A stretch of DNA of 64,000 bases from Polytrichum commune (lineage: Eukaryota; Streptophyta; Polytrichopsida; Polytrichales; Polytrichaceae). Shown here in pieces: positions 53,201 to 64,000 of the stretch. The stretch spans positions 49,152,796-49,216,795 of the forward strand of contig OX485807.1 of assembly GCA_950295325.1 (NCBI GenBank). Direction: 5' to 3'. Below the pieces are notes generated by a model that was not told the DNA's origin, made no database searches, and was given only the letters and a program-made list of their open reading frames with translations. The translations under genes were made by a program, and so were the position numbers. Numbering within the stretch: position 1 is the first letter of the stretch; every line of letters begins with the position of its first letter.

Positions 53201-55633
53201 GCAGACTGGAGGATGCAATAACTGCGCCTTGAACAGCTCGCATTGTATGTGAGAACCTCTGGCCACAACATTCACTGTGAAGTGAGGTGGATGCAATATA
53301 AATTTGCAGCATGAATTGGCTTAAGAGTACTCCCACATTGATGTAATCTAAGAATTTGTGAGGCATGATGTTCCTAGGTGCTTTTGTAGCCCAATGTGAG
53401 TGTCGGCCCTTGAAGGTCCCTCACTCTAAAGTCGACATATTTAACATACTTATTATTCCTATAAGAGCATGCATACATTTGAAATGAATTAGAGGGAGAT
53501 TTAAGATCATATAAATGATTTAAAAGCAAATACATACCACGTGTATCCAAATCATCATTGTCTCATATGGCTTTACTTTCATCTCCTCTATTTAGTAGGT
53601 TGTGCTAAATATGGATTCAATATCATACACCTTATCACTTCACTCATTGTTAAGGGCTTGTAAAATTATCATGTATCATGTATAAAAACATATCCCAGTC
53701 TTTCAAAGATTTAATCATGACGAATTTTTGGTGAGAAAACAATATACATTAGTGAAGATACATTACAAGTCCCACAAGGTGGACTCAAACCTCATTGTCA
53801 TCCATAATGTTGATGAGATCTTCAGAGTTGATGATTGTGATGATAGGGATGATGAAGGCAAAAGAGCCACCCACAATAGTGGGTAGTCGAGTGCCGAATG
53901 TTGTTTGAAACAATGTGTTGATGCCTGACACGAACAATATTGTTTGAATAACTCTAGCTTTGTCTGCCTGTAATAAAAAAAAAGACTTCCCCGTCAACTC
54001 TTTTGTGATTCTAGCTGGAAGCATGTAAGGTAAGTGGGCTTAATTCATAAACTTAACTTAATCATGCACCTATGATTCAGTGTTGGATGGTTAGGTGCAC
54101 ATTTAAGAATAGACACCAAAAAGTCATGTGTCACAAAAAGGTTAGATCAATATGCTCGAATTTTGCTAACCCTCCTAGTTTTAATAGTCATAAGGATTGA
54201 GGGGGATCCTATGTGGTCTTCTTATGGCTCACTGTCAATGGACTTTGATAATTCATAAAAAATTGATATTATCTTCAAAGCTTTGTGTTTCATCCTGACT
54301 TCTTCAAATACATAATTTGCATATGCAAAGACTATTTAACCTTGCAAATCCGAGTAGTGTAAGATTGCAAACAGAACCAAATATGGCCCATATAGGTTAT
54401 TTTAACAAAATACTGGAGCTTGCAACATATGTGAATGCTGTAGACAACAACACAAAAAAAAACCAAAACTTATCATTGGCATGGTTAGTAACAAACTTAC
54501 ATCAGTTCCCCCCATCATGGGTACCAAAATGCTAGGAATCATGACAGATGATCCAAGCATAACCAGGTAATGCTGGAATCCAAGTGCAATTGCCTCCGCT
54601 GCTCCAACAAATGGACATCTCAGTCAGCTTATAACAAGAGCAAGATGAGGTGGCATCACACCTCATTGCCAACTCATAGTATTTTCAGTGCCAGTTCCTA
54701 TTTATGTCACATTGTAACACTGTTCTAAGCATGTCGTCTAACAAGAATGAACCTCTAAGTAATGAGGGTTGTGATATTGGTTCATAAACCTCTGAGGTCC
54801 AACTAATAAAATCTGGGATGTAGCAGGCTGACTGCACAACATCAACGAGCCTTGTGAGCTTGTTCCCTTTCTATTTAGACTCAAGGAACAAATCTCCTGA
54901 AGCTGAGGACCTCAATTATAGAAATAAATGTTGAGAGTAAGTCCAGTGGCAAGTTCCTATTAGTTGCACCCCAACCATCCCACCAGGTAAGTTTTTATGG
55001 AATCCTCAACCAACCAGGAGAACCATGTCATTTCTTCAATGAATGTCCATTCTAGTTGTGAATTCGGAAGCTCATGCACTACTTGGATTTGGATTAGATG
55101 TTTTAATTTTGCAGAGAAATTCATGCAACTATAAGGTTACGAAAAAAAGGAGCGATAAGACAACATTGTACGCCCAAAAGACTATAGAGTGAGCATGGAG
55201 AAATCTACAGGGGATGTGCAATGTCTTAAAAGAAAGGAAGCTTGGGCACATATTCTTGAACCTCACTCCGAAATAACTGGAAATGAAAGAAAATCACAAC
55301 CTCCCCACCATGAATGTTATTTTATGGACTCGTCAACCAACCAGGCGAAACATGTAATAATTCTTCAATGAGCATATCAGTTTGTGGATTTAGATTAAGC
55401 TCCGATACTGCATGGATGCGAATTGGATGTTTTGAGTTGTATAATCGAAATGTAAGCATAGTAATACAGGAAAGAGGCGACATACGCCAAGGCGGGTTGT
55501 CGTTGATGCAATACTTGAGGTCAGGGAGCTGTTCTTGGCAAGGGTGACCTAGGTCTTCCGGCTTGGGGTGTCCCGGTGGTGCCTGCAACGAGCCTGGCAT
55601 GCCTGCCGCCGAGGGCATGGGCCCCCCGGCCAT
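47270..55633 (-). CDS. Nucleobase-ascorbate transporter (NAT/NCS2 family)
   Basis: Polytopic membrane transporter for purines/uracil-type nucleobases; plant members are plasma-membrane proteins. Fourteen coding exons on the minus strand: 55633-55486, 54598-54501, 53967-53791, 53258-53158, 53035-52960, 52403-52344, 52134-51950, 51141-51045, 50838-50752, 49034-48976, 48814-48723, 48449-48372, 48259-48099, 47476-47270; phases agree, 541 aa. It starts MAGGPMPSAAG, then DLKYCINDNPPW and PEAIALGFQHYLVMLGSS (QH motif, first span), TFGTRLPTIVGGSFAF, IVIAPIIAIAGLGLYEYGF, WPLQWGSPTFEADHTF, FYAVSRLSGATPPPPYVISR, GMFGTAAGSTISAETIGLIG, LTRVGSRRVVQIAAGFMIFF, FASIPLPMVGAIFCILFAYL and NSPRNIFVIGFSIFMALSVP. 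The NAT signature [QEP]-N-x-G-x4-T-[RKG] reads E-T-I-G-LIGL-T-R, with Thr for Asn. An upstream in-frame Met (55672) exists, but MAGG fits family starts. Confidence 0.94.
47562..47958. mobile_element. Foldback/MITE-like element in the last NAT intron
   Basis: Long inverted repeat: the left arm from TTATCCTTAAAGTC through TTTTGGTAGGAAGTTTCG, TTCAAGTGGTGTCAG and CCCCAATTTTGGTGAA pairs with the right arm ending at 47958. Arms are roughly 135 bp with a loop of about 120 bp, with mismatches. A clear target duplication was not identified. Confidence 0.8.
49917..50180. repeat. Dispersed repeat copy 2 (NAT intron 9)
   Basis: TACTAATGTTGGACTGGTAT and following landmarks (GATGGGTACCACAAGATGAG, GGTATGAAGGTTTGTGCATG) match copies at 46520 and 50303. 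Confidence 0.65.
50303..50570. repeat. Dispersed repeat copy 3 (NAT intron 9)
   Basis: Diverged copy in the same orientation, beginning AATGTTGGTTTGATATACAT and ending GGTATATAGACCCGAATG. A (TG)n microsatellite (about 50234-50253) separates it from copy 2. Confidence 0.65.
54085..54240. repeat. Dispersed repeat pair, copy A (NAT intron 2)
   Basis: GGTGCACATTTAAGAATAGA then CACCAAAAAGTCATGTG, and further GGGATCCTATGTGGTC, resemble 58065-58200 (TAAGAATAGCCACCAAAAAA, GGGGACCTATATGATC). Confidence 0.5.
54990..55455. repeat. Imperfect duplication in NAT intron 1
   Basis: TTTTTATGGAATCCTCAACC, AACCAGGAGAACCATG, TTCTTCAATGAATGTC and TTGGATTAGATGTTTTAATT (55000-55110) are mirrored by TTTTATGGACTCGTCAACCA, ACCAGGCGAAACATG, TTCTTCAATGAGCATA and GAATTGGATGTTTTGAGTTG (55320-55440). 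Confidence 0.65.
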
Positions 55634-55778
55634 GGCTAACGCCTCAATCTTTGCTTCTTCACACAACTTCAAATTTCACAACTGGATGTTGGACAACAGA
55701 TCCAACTCGCACTCGAAAATCCCTCAATTACTCCAATTTGGGAATCGCACTGAAAGTTTAAAATTGCAACTCATTTAT

Positions 55779-56360
55779 TTCAGCAGCTTACTGCAAGCTA
55801 GCCTTCAGGCAAGCCCAAGAAGGTGCAACCAAACCGTCATCAACTAAATTCTCAAACCGCTCATGTTCACAAGGTGACATAACCACTGTGAAATGCCAAT
55901 TATTCATGTCTATTCCAACAGCGATTAATGCCTCAATTACTTCCCATGCTCTTTCTCCTCAAGAAACTCCTCAATATTTCATTTCAGCAGCTTTCAAGCT
56001 GGCCTTCAAACCAACACCAACTAACCCAAGAAGATGCAACCAATCCCTCACCAACTAAATTCTCATACCGCTCATGTTCACAAGGTCAACTGCACGAATC
56101 ACTCGTTGGTAAAGGAAAAAATAAAATGAATATTTTTTTCTCTTATCTATTCAAACAAAGACCAATGCCTTTAAAATACTTCCCATGCTCGTTCTCCTCA
56201 AGAAAACATCCTCATAAGTTCAGCACCTTACTGCACGATGGCCTTCCAAACCAGCCAACCCATCAACCCTGCCAGAAGATACCATCAACCCTTCACCTGA
56301 ACTCTCAAACCACTCATGTCCCCACAAGGTGACATGATCACTGTCAGAATCTACCGTCAT
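55779..56360. repeat. Tandem repeats upstream of NAT, three copies
   Basis: Units start near 55779, 55982 and 56219 and share CAGCTTACTGCAAGCTAGCC, AAATTCTCAAACCGCTCATG and TTCACAAGGTGACAT. They lie within 730 bp upstream of the NAT start codon, in leader or promoter. Confidence 0.7.
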
Positions 56361-56879
56361 GCATTCAACACCTTACCATCCGGTCATCTCCATCTGCATG
56401 GTACCCCCCTTGTAAACTCTAACTAAACCCAGTCACCTTCCAGGTACCCCAAGAAGATAATGTCAGCTTCTCAAAACAAAACCAACCCAGAGGGAAGGGA
56501 ACCCACTAAGCCTCAAGATGCAATCAGTGGACGCATTCAAGACCCGAGGATTCAAAGGAATCAACACTAGTTGGTATAACTAGCAGATCGTCTTCAAAAG
56601 AAAGCTGCTCCTGCTGCAGTGATTAACTCAATTAATCGCAGAGGAATTCGTCCGTGTGATTCAGAACAACGTAGGCTCCGTGGCTTCGATTCGCAGACAG
56701 AAACGCATCGAAGGTCCAAGCGATTGAGGTGTGTGGGCAAGCGAGGTGAACTGTGGGGGGAAGCTGGTGGGTGGTGGTGCCAAGAAGCTCGGGTTCCTTT
56801 GAAGTTGTGGTTGTGTGTGTGAAGACTAACGGCGGTGTAACTGAATTCCCTCCCTCCCCTTCTATGGAGGTAGGTAGGT

Positions 56880-57960
56880 TGGCAAGGCGGTAGCCGAGCA
56901 TAGGTGTCCGAGTTCTTCATAATGCACTCTCTCAAAGCGACACTAATTGGTTGGAGAAACATAATGCCCTGTCCAAACACATAATGCACTCCAGATTATG
57001 TGGTATGTATTACGCAAAGTAAGGGTATTTCATATAACAAAAGGAAATTCGGTCTGCGTCTTTACAGTGGTACAAATGGATTATCTCCCCTTTGGCTTTC
57101 CTTCCCTCCCCTTCTCTGGAGGTAGGTTGGCAAGGTTGGTAGATAGAATAGGTATCCAAGTTCCTCATGTTGCATTCCCCTGAATGCATTGCCGAATGTA
57201 AAGGTTCAAGGACAGATTTCAGAAACATTGATTGGTTGGAGAAACATAATGTCATGTTCATACACGTAATGCACTCCCAAATACGTGGGGTGCAGTATGC
57301 AAAGTAAGGGTATCTCATATAAGAAAAGGAAATTCGGCATGTGTCTTTACGGCAGTGTGATTGCATTCCCTCCCCCTTTGGCTTTCCCTCCCTCCCTTGC
57401 CTTGTCTTGGGGGAGGTTAGTAGGTTAGTAGGAGGGCGAGGTGGTAGCTGAGCATAGGTGTTCATGTTGCCCATATTGCACTTCCTTGAATGCATTATTG
57501 AATGTAAAGGCCCAAGGATGGATTTTAACGGCTTTGATTGGTTGGGGAAACGTAATGCACTCCGCAATACGTAGGGTGCATTGCATAAAGTAAGGGTACT
57601 TCATAAAACAAAGACAAATTCCGCTTGGGTCTTTTATGGTAGTGTAACAGAATTCCCTCCCCTTTGGCTTTTCCTCCCTCATGTCCCTTGTCCTGGGGGA
57701 GATTAGTAGGATGGTAAGAGGGCGATGCAGGGCCCAAGGACGGATTCTAGCGGCTTTGATTGGTTGGCGAAACGTAATGCACTCCGAAGTTCGTGGGGTG
57801 CATTACTCAAAGTAATATACTTTAAATTACAAAGTACAAAGGGAAATTCAGCATGGGTCTTTAAAGGAGCGTAATTGAATTCCCTTCCCTTTGGCATTCC
57901 TCTCTTCCTTTCTCTTCAGGTGGGTGGGTGGGTAGGTTGGTTGGTTGGTAGATGGGTGTG
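56880..57960. repeat. Tandem repeats upstream of NAT, about 286-bp unit, four copies
   Basis: Landmark TAATGCACTCC falls at 56982, 57267, 57553 and 57774. Each unit has GATTGGTTGGNGAAACGTAA, an inverted GTAATGCACTCC/GGTGCATTAC pair, AAAGTAAGGGTA and a CCCTCCCCTTTGGCTTTCC pyrimidine block. ORFs on the minus strand here are by-products of the repetition. Confidence 0.85.
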
Positions 57961-58064
57961 TAAGTATGTAGGTAGCAATGTTGGACTAGTATATAAGGTT
58001 GTTGTGCCTAATTCCAAGATAATAATAATGTGGACACCTTTATTTGAGTGATATGTGTTTAGGT

Positions 58065-58200
58065 GTGGATCTAAGAATAGCCACCAAAAAATACATGATC
58101 AAAATACCCAACCATTCTAAGCTCAATAATCAACATGATTAGTGGGGACCTATATGATCACTTAATAATTAAGCACCATTAAGCGCATAGGAGGCCATGG
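58065..58200. repeat. Dispersed repeat pair, copy B
   Basis: Partner of 54085-54240. It starts about 85 bp after a short AATGTTGGACTAGTATATAA match (57980) to the repeat family of 46520, 49917 and 50303. Confidence 0.45.
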
Positions 58201-58639
58201 ATAGGAGGGGTAGACCATAGCTTGAATGAATTGAGACAAAATTTGGATCATGTATGGGGGAAAGGTTCTTTAATATATTGTTTAAGAAATTCTTGCAAAA
58301 AGTATAGTGATTGTTGTCTATGATCTGTCAAGTGAGTTAGTTTTCTTGCTAAACTTGGAAAGTTTGTTATATTTTCCACATGTATATCTAAATTATTTGT
58401 TCAAACTTTGTAGCACTTTCATAGATTGAAAGCACATAGGTTTGTGACAACGTTGACAAAAGATGAACTCTCAAACTGATATTATGAAATGTTTTCAATC
58501 TTATGAAATACTGAAGTTAAAATCTTTTAAATTGGACCATGAAGCTCATGGAGATTTTTTAACATTATAACCATATGTGTGTAGAAAGTTAAGTGTCTCT
58601 TGAAACCAAGAGGTCAAAGTCTTTAAACAATCTATGAAT

Positions 58640-59575
58640 TTGAAAACTTGCTTGAGCATTTAGGGGTCAATGAATGACCTTAAATGGTCAAATCTCATGG
58701 TGGTGCTAGAGCTTCATGGTGTAATGGTAAATTCATCCAATGGTATGTTGAAAACACATTTAACTAATCTAAAGATATTCAAGTGTTTATCCATGGATGC
58801 AGTTCACCCACTAAGATCCTCATTAGTGTTACAATCATTGGACCTAAAGAAGAATGAGTTTGAACCGTGTGATGAGGGGGAGGATTGTTTGAGGCCCAAG
58901 ACTCCATGTTTGACTACAATAGGTGCATTGATGTATTTCGGTAGTTGCAGTAGGCCTAAAGTTGCATTTGTAGTCAATTTTTGGCTAGGATTAGTGCTAA
59001 GCCAACAAAACGGCAAAGGGAAGGTGTCAAACATATCATGCAATTTCTCAAAGGGCATAGAGGATTTAGGATTGTTCTATGAGGTTGGAGAGGAACAGAA
59101 CTTCAAAAGGTACATGAATATGGGTTACCTCTCTAATCCATATCAAGGAAAATATCAAACATGTTATATTTTCCTCATAAAGTAGTAGCAATAGTTTGGA
59201 AGTCAACAAAGCATACTTGCATCCTTATCTTCAACCAATTTGGAAATTATAGCTTTGCACGAGGCTTCACATAGATGTTTTTAGTTGCGACTTACTGAAA
59301 GCTTCATCAAAAGTTAACATTGATTTATAAACATTATGCAGCCTGCATTGCTTAGATAAACGTAGGCTACATCAAATGAGACCAAATCAAGCACATCCTA
59401 CCAAAGTTTTTTTTCACTCATGAATCGTTAAGATCCAATATAAATGTGAAGCACATTAGATCTTCCAAGAACCTAGCAGACTTATTTACTGTGACATTAC
59501 CTACCCCTAGGCATAAAGATATTGTTAAGGTAATTGGGATGCAAATGTATTCATTCCTCTCTTATATGTAAACAA
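58640..59575 (+). pseudogene. Ty1/copia RNase H region, degenerate
   Basis: The open part (58670-59185) reads AVHPLRSSLVLQSLDLKKNE, FEPCDEGEDCLRPKTPCLTT, IGALMYFGSCSRPKVAFVVN, GKGKVSNISCNF, EDLGLFYEVGEEQNF and MGYLSNPYQGKYQTCYIF, matching the copia RT-RNase H connection. Downstream, broken frames give STKQSILASSSTN, EIIALHEASH, FFFTHES and SKNLADLFTVTLPTPRHKDI (usual ENLADLFTKALP). Stops and frameshifts throughout the 3' half. Confidence 0.85.
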
Positions 59576-59984
59576 TCATGTCTAAACCCTTCCATTTATT
59601 TCTCCTCCACTCATGAGATTTGCATGTCACGTTGTTCTTTTTCACAAGAATAATATAGTCATGAATGCACATGAGATACCAATATTGATAACTTTTTAAC
59701 TTTGTAAATTACAAAAGCTTTACAACTAAAACACAATATTGTGATTGCTATGAGCTCGAACCACCCAATTATAGGAGAGACAAAAGAAAATCCTCTATTC
59801 TCTCCCAAGCTCTCTCTTATATCCCAAAAGCACTCCTAGTCTTATCCATCTTTCTCCATAGTATTTAAGAGATACATTTAAAAACCTCAATACTTGTTTA
59901 TTTAGATTATTTTTCCTTACATAGATCATTTCACCATATGATCATATCTCTTTTGGCTCAATCATTATCCTCTAGTTGGAACTA

Positions 59985-60340
59985 TCTAATTCCAACTTGG
60001 TGCATTCATCCATCATTCTAATTAAAATTGTTTAATTCCAATTTGATCTAGTCATCCATTCTTCCATTTCAAACATGTTCCATTCCAACTAGATTCATTC
60101 ATCCATACTTCTAGTTGGAACTTTCAAATTCCAACTAGATTCATTCAGCCATTCTTCTAATTGAAACCTATTTCATTCCAACTAGATTCATTCATCCATT
60201 ATTGTAGTTGGAATTCTTTAATTTCAAGTATATTCATTCATCCATAATTCTAGTTGGAACAATCTAATTCTAACTAGATTGATTCATTAATTCTTCTAGA
60301 TGGAACCGTCTAATTCCAAGTAGATTCATTCATTGAGAGT
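59985..60340. repeat. Tandem array of about 60-bp units, each an inverted repeat
   Basis: Five to six units of CTAGTTGGAA...TTCCAACTAG plus ATTCATTCATCCATTCTTCT. For example, 60111-60138 is CTAGTTGGAA, 8-bp loop, TTCCAACTAG. Each unit can fold as a hairpin. Confidence 0.85.
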
Positions 60341-60344
60341 TGTC

Positions 60345-60600
60345 TAGCTCTAATGAATAACATTCATCCATTGGGATTTGGCTAATTCCGATTCATATGT
60401 TCTAGGGGGGGTTGTCTAATTCCAACACAAAGATCTTCCAACGGGAGTTGTCTAACTCCAATGCAAAGATATCCAATCGGAAGTTATTTAACTCCCATGC
60501 ACAATTCCTTCATGGGTTGTCTAGCCCTTGGACACCATTCTCTCTTGGGTTGTCTGGCCCAATTCTTTCTTTAAAGTCGTCTAGCTCCAAACACACATGC
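60345..60600. repeat. Second tandem array, about 40-50 bp units
   Basis: GGGAGTTGTCTAACTCCAAT-type units with the GTTGTCTAGC/CTCCAA theme repeat about six times. The consensus looks related to the preceding array. Confidence 0.65.
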
Positions 60601-61149
60601 TAAGTACAACAAGGTATGGTTGGTCTTTTTTTCTTGCATAATCCAACATATAATACTTTAATCATGGTAAATCACATTACCTTGTTACGAGGATCTTATC
60701 ACAACAAGGTTTTAAGCAAAGGATGGTAATGTGATGTCTAAAACAAAATTGGTTGTATCAAGGGAGAATGTCAAGACACCACCGTCGACGGCAACTAGGT
60801 GTGAGTAGATCCATCTTCATTGGCATAATTGGTCAGCTTGAAAGTATAATCAACGTTATCAACAAGGCCATAACTTATATATATACATGAACATAATGTT
60901 GATTATGTGAAGAGAGCCCTTGGTGTCTCGTGCTCTTGCTTGTAGAATTATTTCTTCACTCACCATTACTTCTCAATTTTGTAAATACCATGTGTATCAA
61001 TAGGCAAGGATGTTTTTACTTAACATAGTGTATGGAGTCTAGTTTCATTCACATTTATTTTGGCACTAATGTAGGGAAATGACTAAGTCCCCTAGACTCA
61101 CACGTTACATACCTCCGATCCCCATCCATCTATGAGCATCTTTATTGAA

Positions 61150-61860
61150 AATCATAAGGACGACAAAATTACACAAGTCTCATTTTTTCCAAGGGTGGAC
61201 TTAACATAATGACGAGCATATCTTCAAGAATCCTATGAACCCTCATTGTTTGATCATATATTTGTGGATGGAAAGGTGATGGAAAGTCGTGGACATAGTT
61301 AATCGTGTACCAATCAAATGATACAACTCCATCCAAAAGTTACTTGTAAACCTTGCATCCCTATCACTAATAATCTTCACATGAAGGCCGTGAAGATCTT
61401 GCATACATTCTCACAAATAAGTTTTTCATTTCTTTAGCAGTTACTTGTGTTGGTGTGGCCATCAAGTGGATCATATTACTTAAATACCACACAAACATAA
61501 ATTGCAAGATAGTCCTCGAGAGTGGCAGTGAGGAGATTAATGAAATCAATGCTAACATGCTCCCTCTTTCAATTCGTATCAATATAGGCTACATTTGAAT
61601 TGTCATACTTGTAGTAAGTGCTTTATTATGTTGGCAAACATTACAAGTGTTTACATAGTTCTTCACATCCTTGATTAGGTGTGGCCACCAAATATATTAT
61701 GAATCATCTTCCAGGTCTTTGATATTCCAACATGGCCACTCTATGGAGCACCATGACATTCTTGAAGAATATCATTCTTTGAAGACCCAACATTGGGAAC
61801 AACTATTGTACCCTCATGCCACCAAAACGATTCTCAAAAAAACCCAAGTCTCTTAAATTC
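61150..61860 (-). pseudogene. Ty3/gypsy integrase, degenerate
   Basis: Read on the minus strand in shifting frames: ILQECHGAP, SGHVGISKTWKMI, LIKDVKNYVNTCNVCQHNK (H2C2 zinc finger), EHVSIDFINLL (first Asp), TPTQVTAKEMKNLF, LHGLHVKIISDRDARFTSNF (second Asp) and WMELYHLIGT. This is the integrase core of a gypsy element with many stops. Confidence 0.85.
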
Positions 61861-61937
61861 TTCTTGTTAGAAAACCACATGTCTGGAGCATATCTTGCAA
61901 TGATTTTATGTAAAATAATTGAATTATTGGTGAAGTT

Positions 61938-61965
61938 AGGTGTTCTCTCTCTCTCTCTCTCTCTA
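61938..61965. repeat. CT microsatellite
   Basis: About 13 CT units near the gypsy integrase remnant. Confidence 0.9.
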
Positions 61966-62344
61966 GCAAGTGTAGTGGGAACACCTATTTGGCATATGCA
62001 ACCACCGATTGGGAGTTGTAACCTTGTCAAGAAGGCAAGCGAGACGAACTCTCGGTGTAGTAGGGTTCTGCCCCAATTAGGAAGAAACAAAATGAAGAAA
62101 CAATTAGTGTTTTTGAAAACCAAAATGGATGCTCTGAGAGCCCAATTGGTTTCCAAACACTACATTGATTATCCCAATAGTGTGTGTTATTATTTGGAGT
62201 TACGCAATGCAATAACATCTTACACATGAGTTCAATAGGTCGTTCAAAGATTATAGAACATAAATGACTTTGCTTGATAAAATATTACATTCTCATTAGA
62301 TAGTTATACTACTACGTAGCTCTGAATAATAACACGTACTAATT

Positions 62345-62462
62345 GAGATAAGATTTGGGCGAACCAACCCATACACTCATTCCTTGTTGGATGCCTAAAC
62401 CCTTGCCTTCAAGGAACCAGTGTACAGGTTGGTTCGCCCCAACCTTGAGATAATCAATGTAA
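62345..62462. repeat. Short foldback sequence
   Basis: GATAAGATTTGGGCGAACCA then ACCCATACAC (62348-62377) pairs with TGTACAGGTTGGTTCGCCCC and AACCTTGAGATAATC (62421-62455). The arms are about 30 bp around a 45-bp loop. Possibly a small MITE; flanking duplication not evident. Confidence 0.7.
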
Positions 62463-62469
62463 AAATTTC

Positions 62470-63732
62470 CTCAAATTTTTAATTGGGTTTATTGATCAAA
62501 CTAACCACACTCTACTATCATCACTACCAAAATATAATAGAACTAAACTAACATGCTCTAATACCAAATGTAAGATGTTGTACTCATAAACATGTCACAA
62601 GAAGAATAGTTTATTAACTAAAGGGTCACCACCCAACCTAAGGACATAAAAAGCTTACGAGCCACGTATAAGGTGTCACAAAATGGAGCCAATCACCGTC
62701 GTTCACAATAATGGTACATTCAAATACCTTAATTTAATGTATTGCCTTGACCCCTAAAGGTTTTGACGATGAGATTTGTATGGGCCCTGTGTGTATAGAG
62801 CTTTTATTTGCATATGACATGGTTTTACACATTTGCACGGGGTTGTCTTGCTCAAATATTATTACAACGACTTTACTAAACAATTCATCATATGCACATT
62901 TTCACTACATAGGAATTTTGTTATCCCCAAAATCTATAGATTTCTAAGTAAGCTATTGTATAATTTTTTTGATTGTCATCATTTTTATCTATTGTGAGGC
63001 TTTTAAACTTAGGGTTCCAAGAACAAAACACACTATTGACATTGACATGTAGTTTTGTAAATTGAGGACATGATACTTGAACATACCATGTACTCAAGTG
63101 CCTAGGTTGCATATGACCTTGGACAAGGGAAATGAGGGTAGGGAATGTAACCTAACATGCTTGAGCTTTGATTTGGCTATCATATGTATAATACCTCATG
63201 GCTATAAACAAATAATTGTTTTAGAAAAAATGAATTAGGATGACATGCGACACTTATGCCAAGACATGCATAGAAAGCGATCCTTCCAAATAAGTTCTCA
63301 GTTGTTTTCAATCCCAACATACATAAAATAGCAATTGTTGAGTCATGGTATTCTTTGCGGCTTAAAGTTATTAAAAATTTAGTTCCAAATTCCTCATCTA
63401 CATTGACTTTCCAAAGTAATGCAACATTCTTTTTACAAACATACAAAATTGACATTTTCTCATAAATGGGAAAACTTTATGTCACATAGTGCCAACATGA
63501 TCTAATTAAAATATGTATCTAGCTTCATATCAATTCCCATGGTAAACAAACTCATATGCAAACATCAAATAGTAAAATTGTGAATTTGGGGTGTTACATT
63601 GCTTTGACATTTTTGACATTATTATGTTATGGGACACATGAATCCCCGTTGAATGACATTGAAAACATTGAAAACGTACAAAAAAATGTAGTTTACGTGT
63701 TGTTCATTTTGTATCAATGCTATGCTATTTGG
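62470..63732. other. No gene recognised
   Basis: AT-rich; short ORFs without family motifs. Confidence 0.35.
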
Positions 63733-64000
63733 CTAATATTTGGTGTATCCTCCTTTTGCCTTCGATAATGCCTGCACTTTGTTGGGCATCGATTTCACCA
63801 GTTTTTGTATGATTTCCACCTCAATGATGTTCCGTTTCTCATGTAGCTTCTTCCAAATGTCATCCTTGCTAGTGGGAAGGTCTTTCCGGAGTTGGAGGTG
63901 TTGGTCCACTTCATTCTAGAGGTGTTTGATGGGATTCATGTTCGGGGATTGTAGGTTCTATGGCAATATTGTGATTGTGTGATTGTTGAACCCTTTGATC
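63733..64000 (-). pseudogene. C-terminus of a second Tc1/mariner transposase, continues past the edge
   Basis: The minus strand reads LQSPNMNPIKHL-stop-NEVDQHL, then LPTSKDDIWKKLHEKRNII, EVEIIQKLVKSMPNKVQALS and KAKGGYTKY before a TAG (63733-63735). The NPI.HLW and SMPxRVxAVIKAKGGxTKY endings are diagnostic of Tc1-like transposases. One TAG replaces the Trp of HLW. The N-terminal part lies outside the window. Confidence 0.88.

Noticed and set aside
57010-57567. 185-codon minus-strand ORF upstream of NAT
   Set aside because: The peptide repeats with the 286-bp tandem unit and matches no known protein; an artefact of the repeat.

Overview
The window looks like nuclear DNA of a land plant or close streptophyte relative. 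Two ordinary plant genes with many GT-AG introns, a mitochondrial SCO1-type copper chaperone and a nucleobase-ascorbate (NAT) transporter, lie on the right (about 39.3-55.6 kb). Almost everything else is transposable elements in various stages of decay: CACTA/En-Spm, Ty3/gypsy chromovirus, Ty1/copia, Tc1/mariner, another DDE family, and foldback MITEs. There are no bacterial operons, and I recognised no rRNA or tRNA gene. The exact species cannot be read from the sequence; a large TE-rich, possibly non-angiosperm genome is my guess.

Region 1 (1-22,359) is one very large CACTA-type element. Its right terminus is TGTTGTAGTG at 22,350-22,359; its left end lies outside the window. The minus strand carries a TNP2 transposase (Transposase_21, DUF4218, DUF4216 in the usual order) and, upstream of it, a small gene pairing a Cys-rich transposase-associated-like domain with a SET domain. 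A CT-rich, tandemly repeated stretch (about 5.2-7.8 kb) separates these from a divergent plus-strand gene (7.9-21.5 kb). That gene encodes a TNP1/Ptta-En/Spm-like protein with an embedded NLI-interacting-factor (FCP1-like) phosphatase fold whose catalytic aspartates are gone, and a DUF8039-like C-terminus. All introns and flanks are full of palindromic TATGACT/AGTCATA units, the kind of motif expected to bind a TNPA-like protein. A deleted chromovirus (13,166-20,139) sits in the plus-strand gene. Its junctions are flanked by a 620-bp duplication of host sequence instead of a short target duplication.

Region 2 (22.4-39.2 kb) is a graveyard. It holds a copia gag piece on the minus strand beside a copia RT/RNase H piece on the plus strand, a minus-strand ORF remnant of unknown kind, a DDE-transposase gene with an AT-hook split by a solo LTR of the same chromovirus family, gypsy pol scraps, and a Tc1/mariner pseudogene.

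Region 3 (39.3-58 kb) holds SCO1 (7 coding exons, 342 aa, plus strand) and NAT (14 coding exons, 541 aa, minus strand), convergently arranged with about 1.55 kb between their stop codons. Their introns and the NAT upstream region are inflated by local tandem duplications and by two long foldback elements. Region 4 (58-64 kb) has copia RNase H remains, a tandem array whose units are themselves hairpins, a gypsy integrase pseudogene, and the C-terminus of a second Tc1/mariner transposase at the right edge.

All exon models are hand-made from reading frames, splice dinucleotides and phase matching. No alignments or searches were run.
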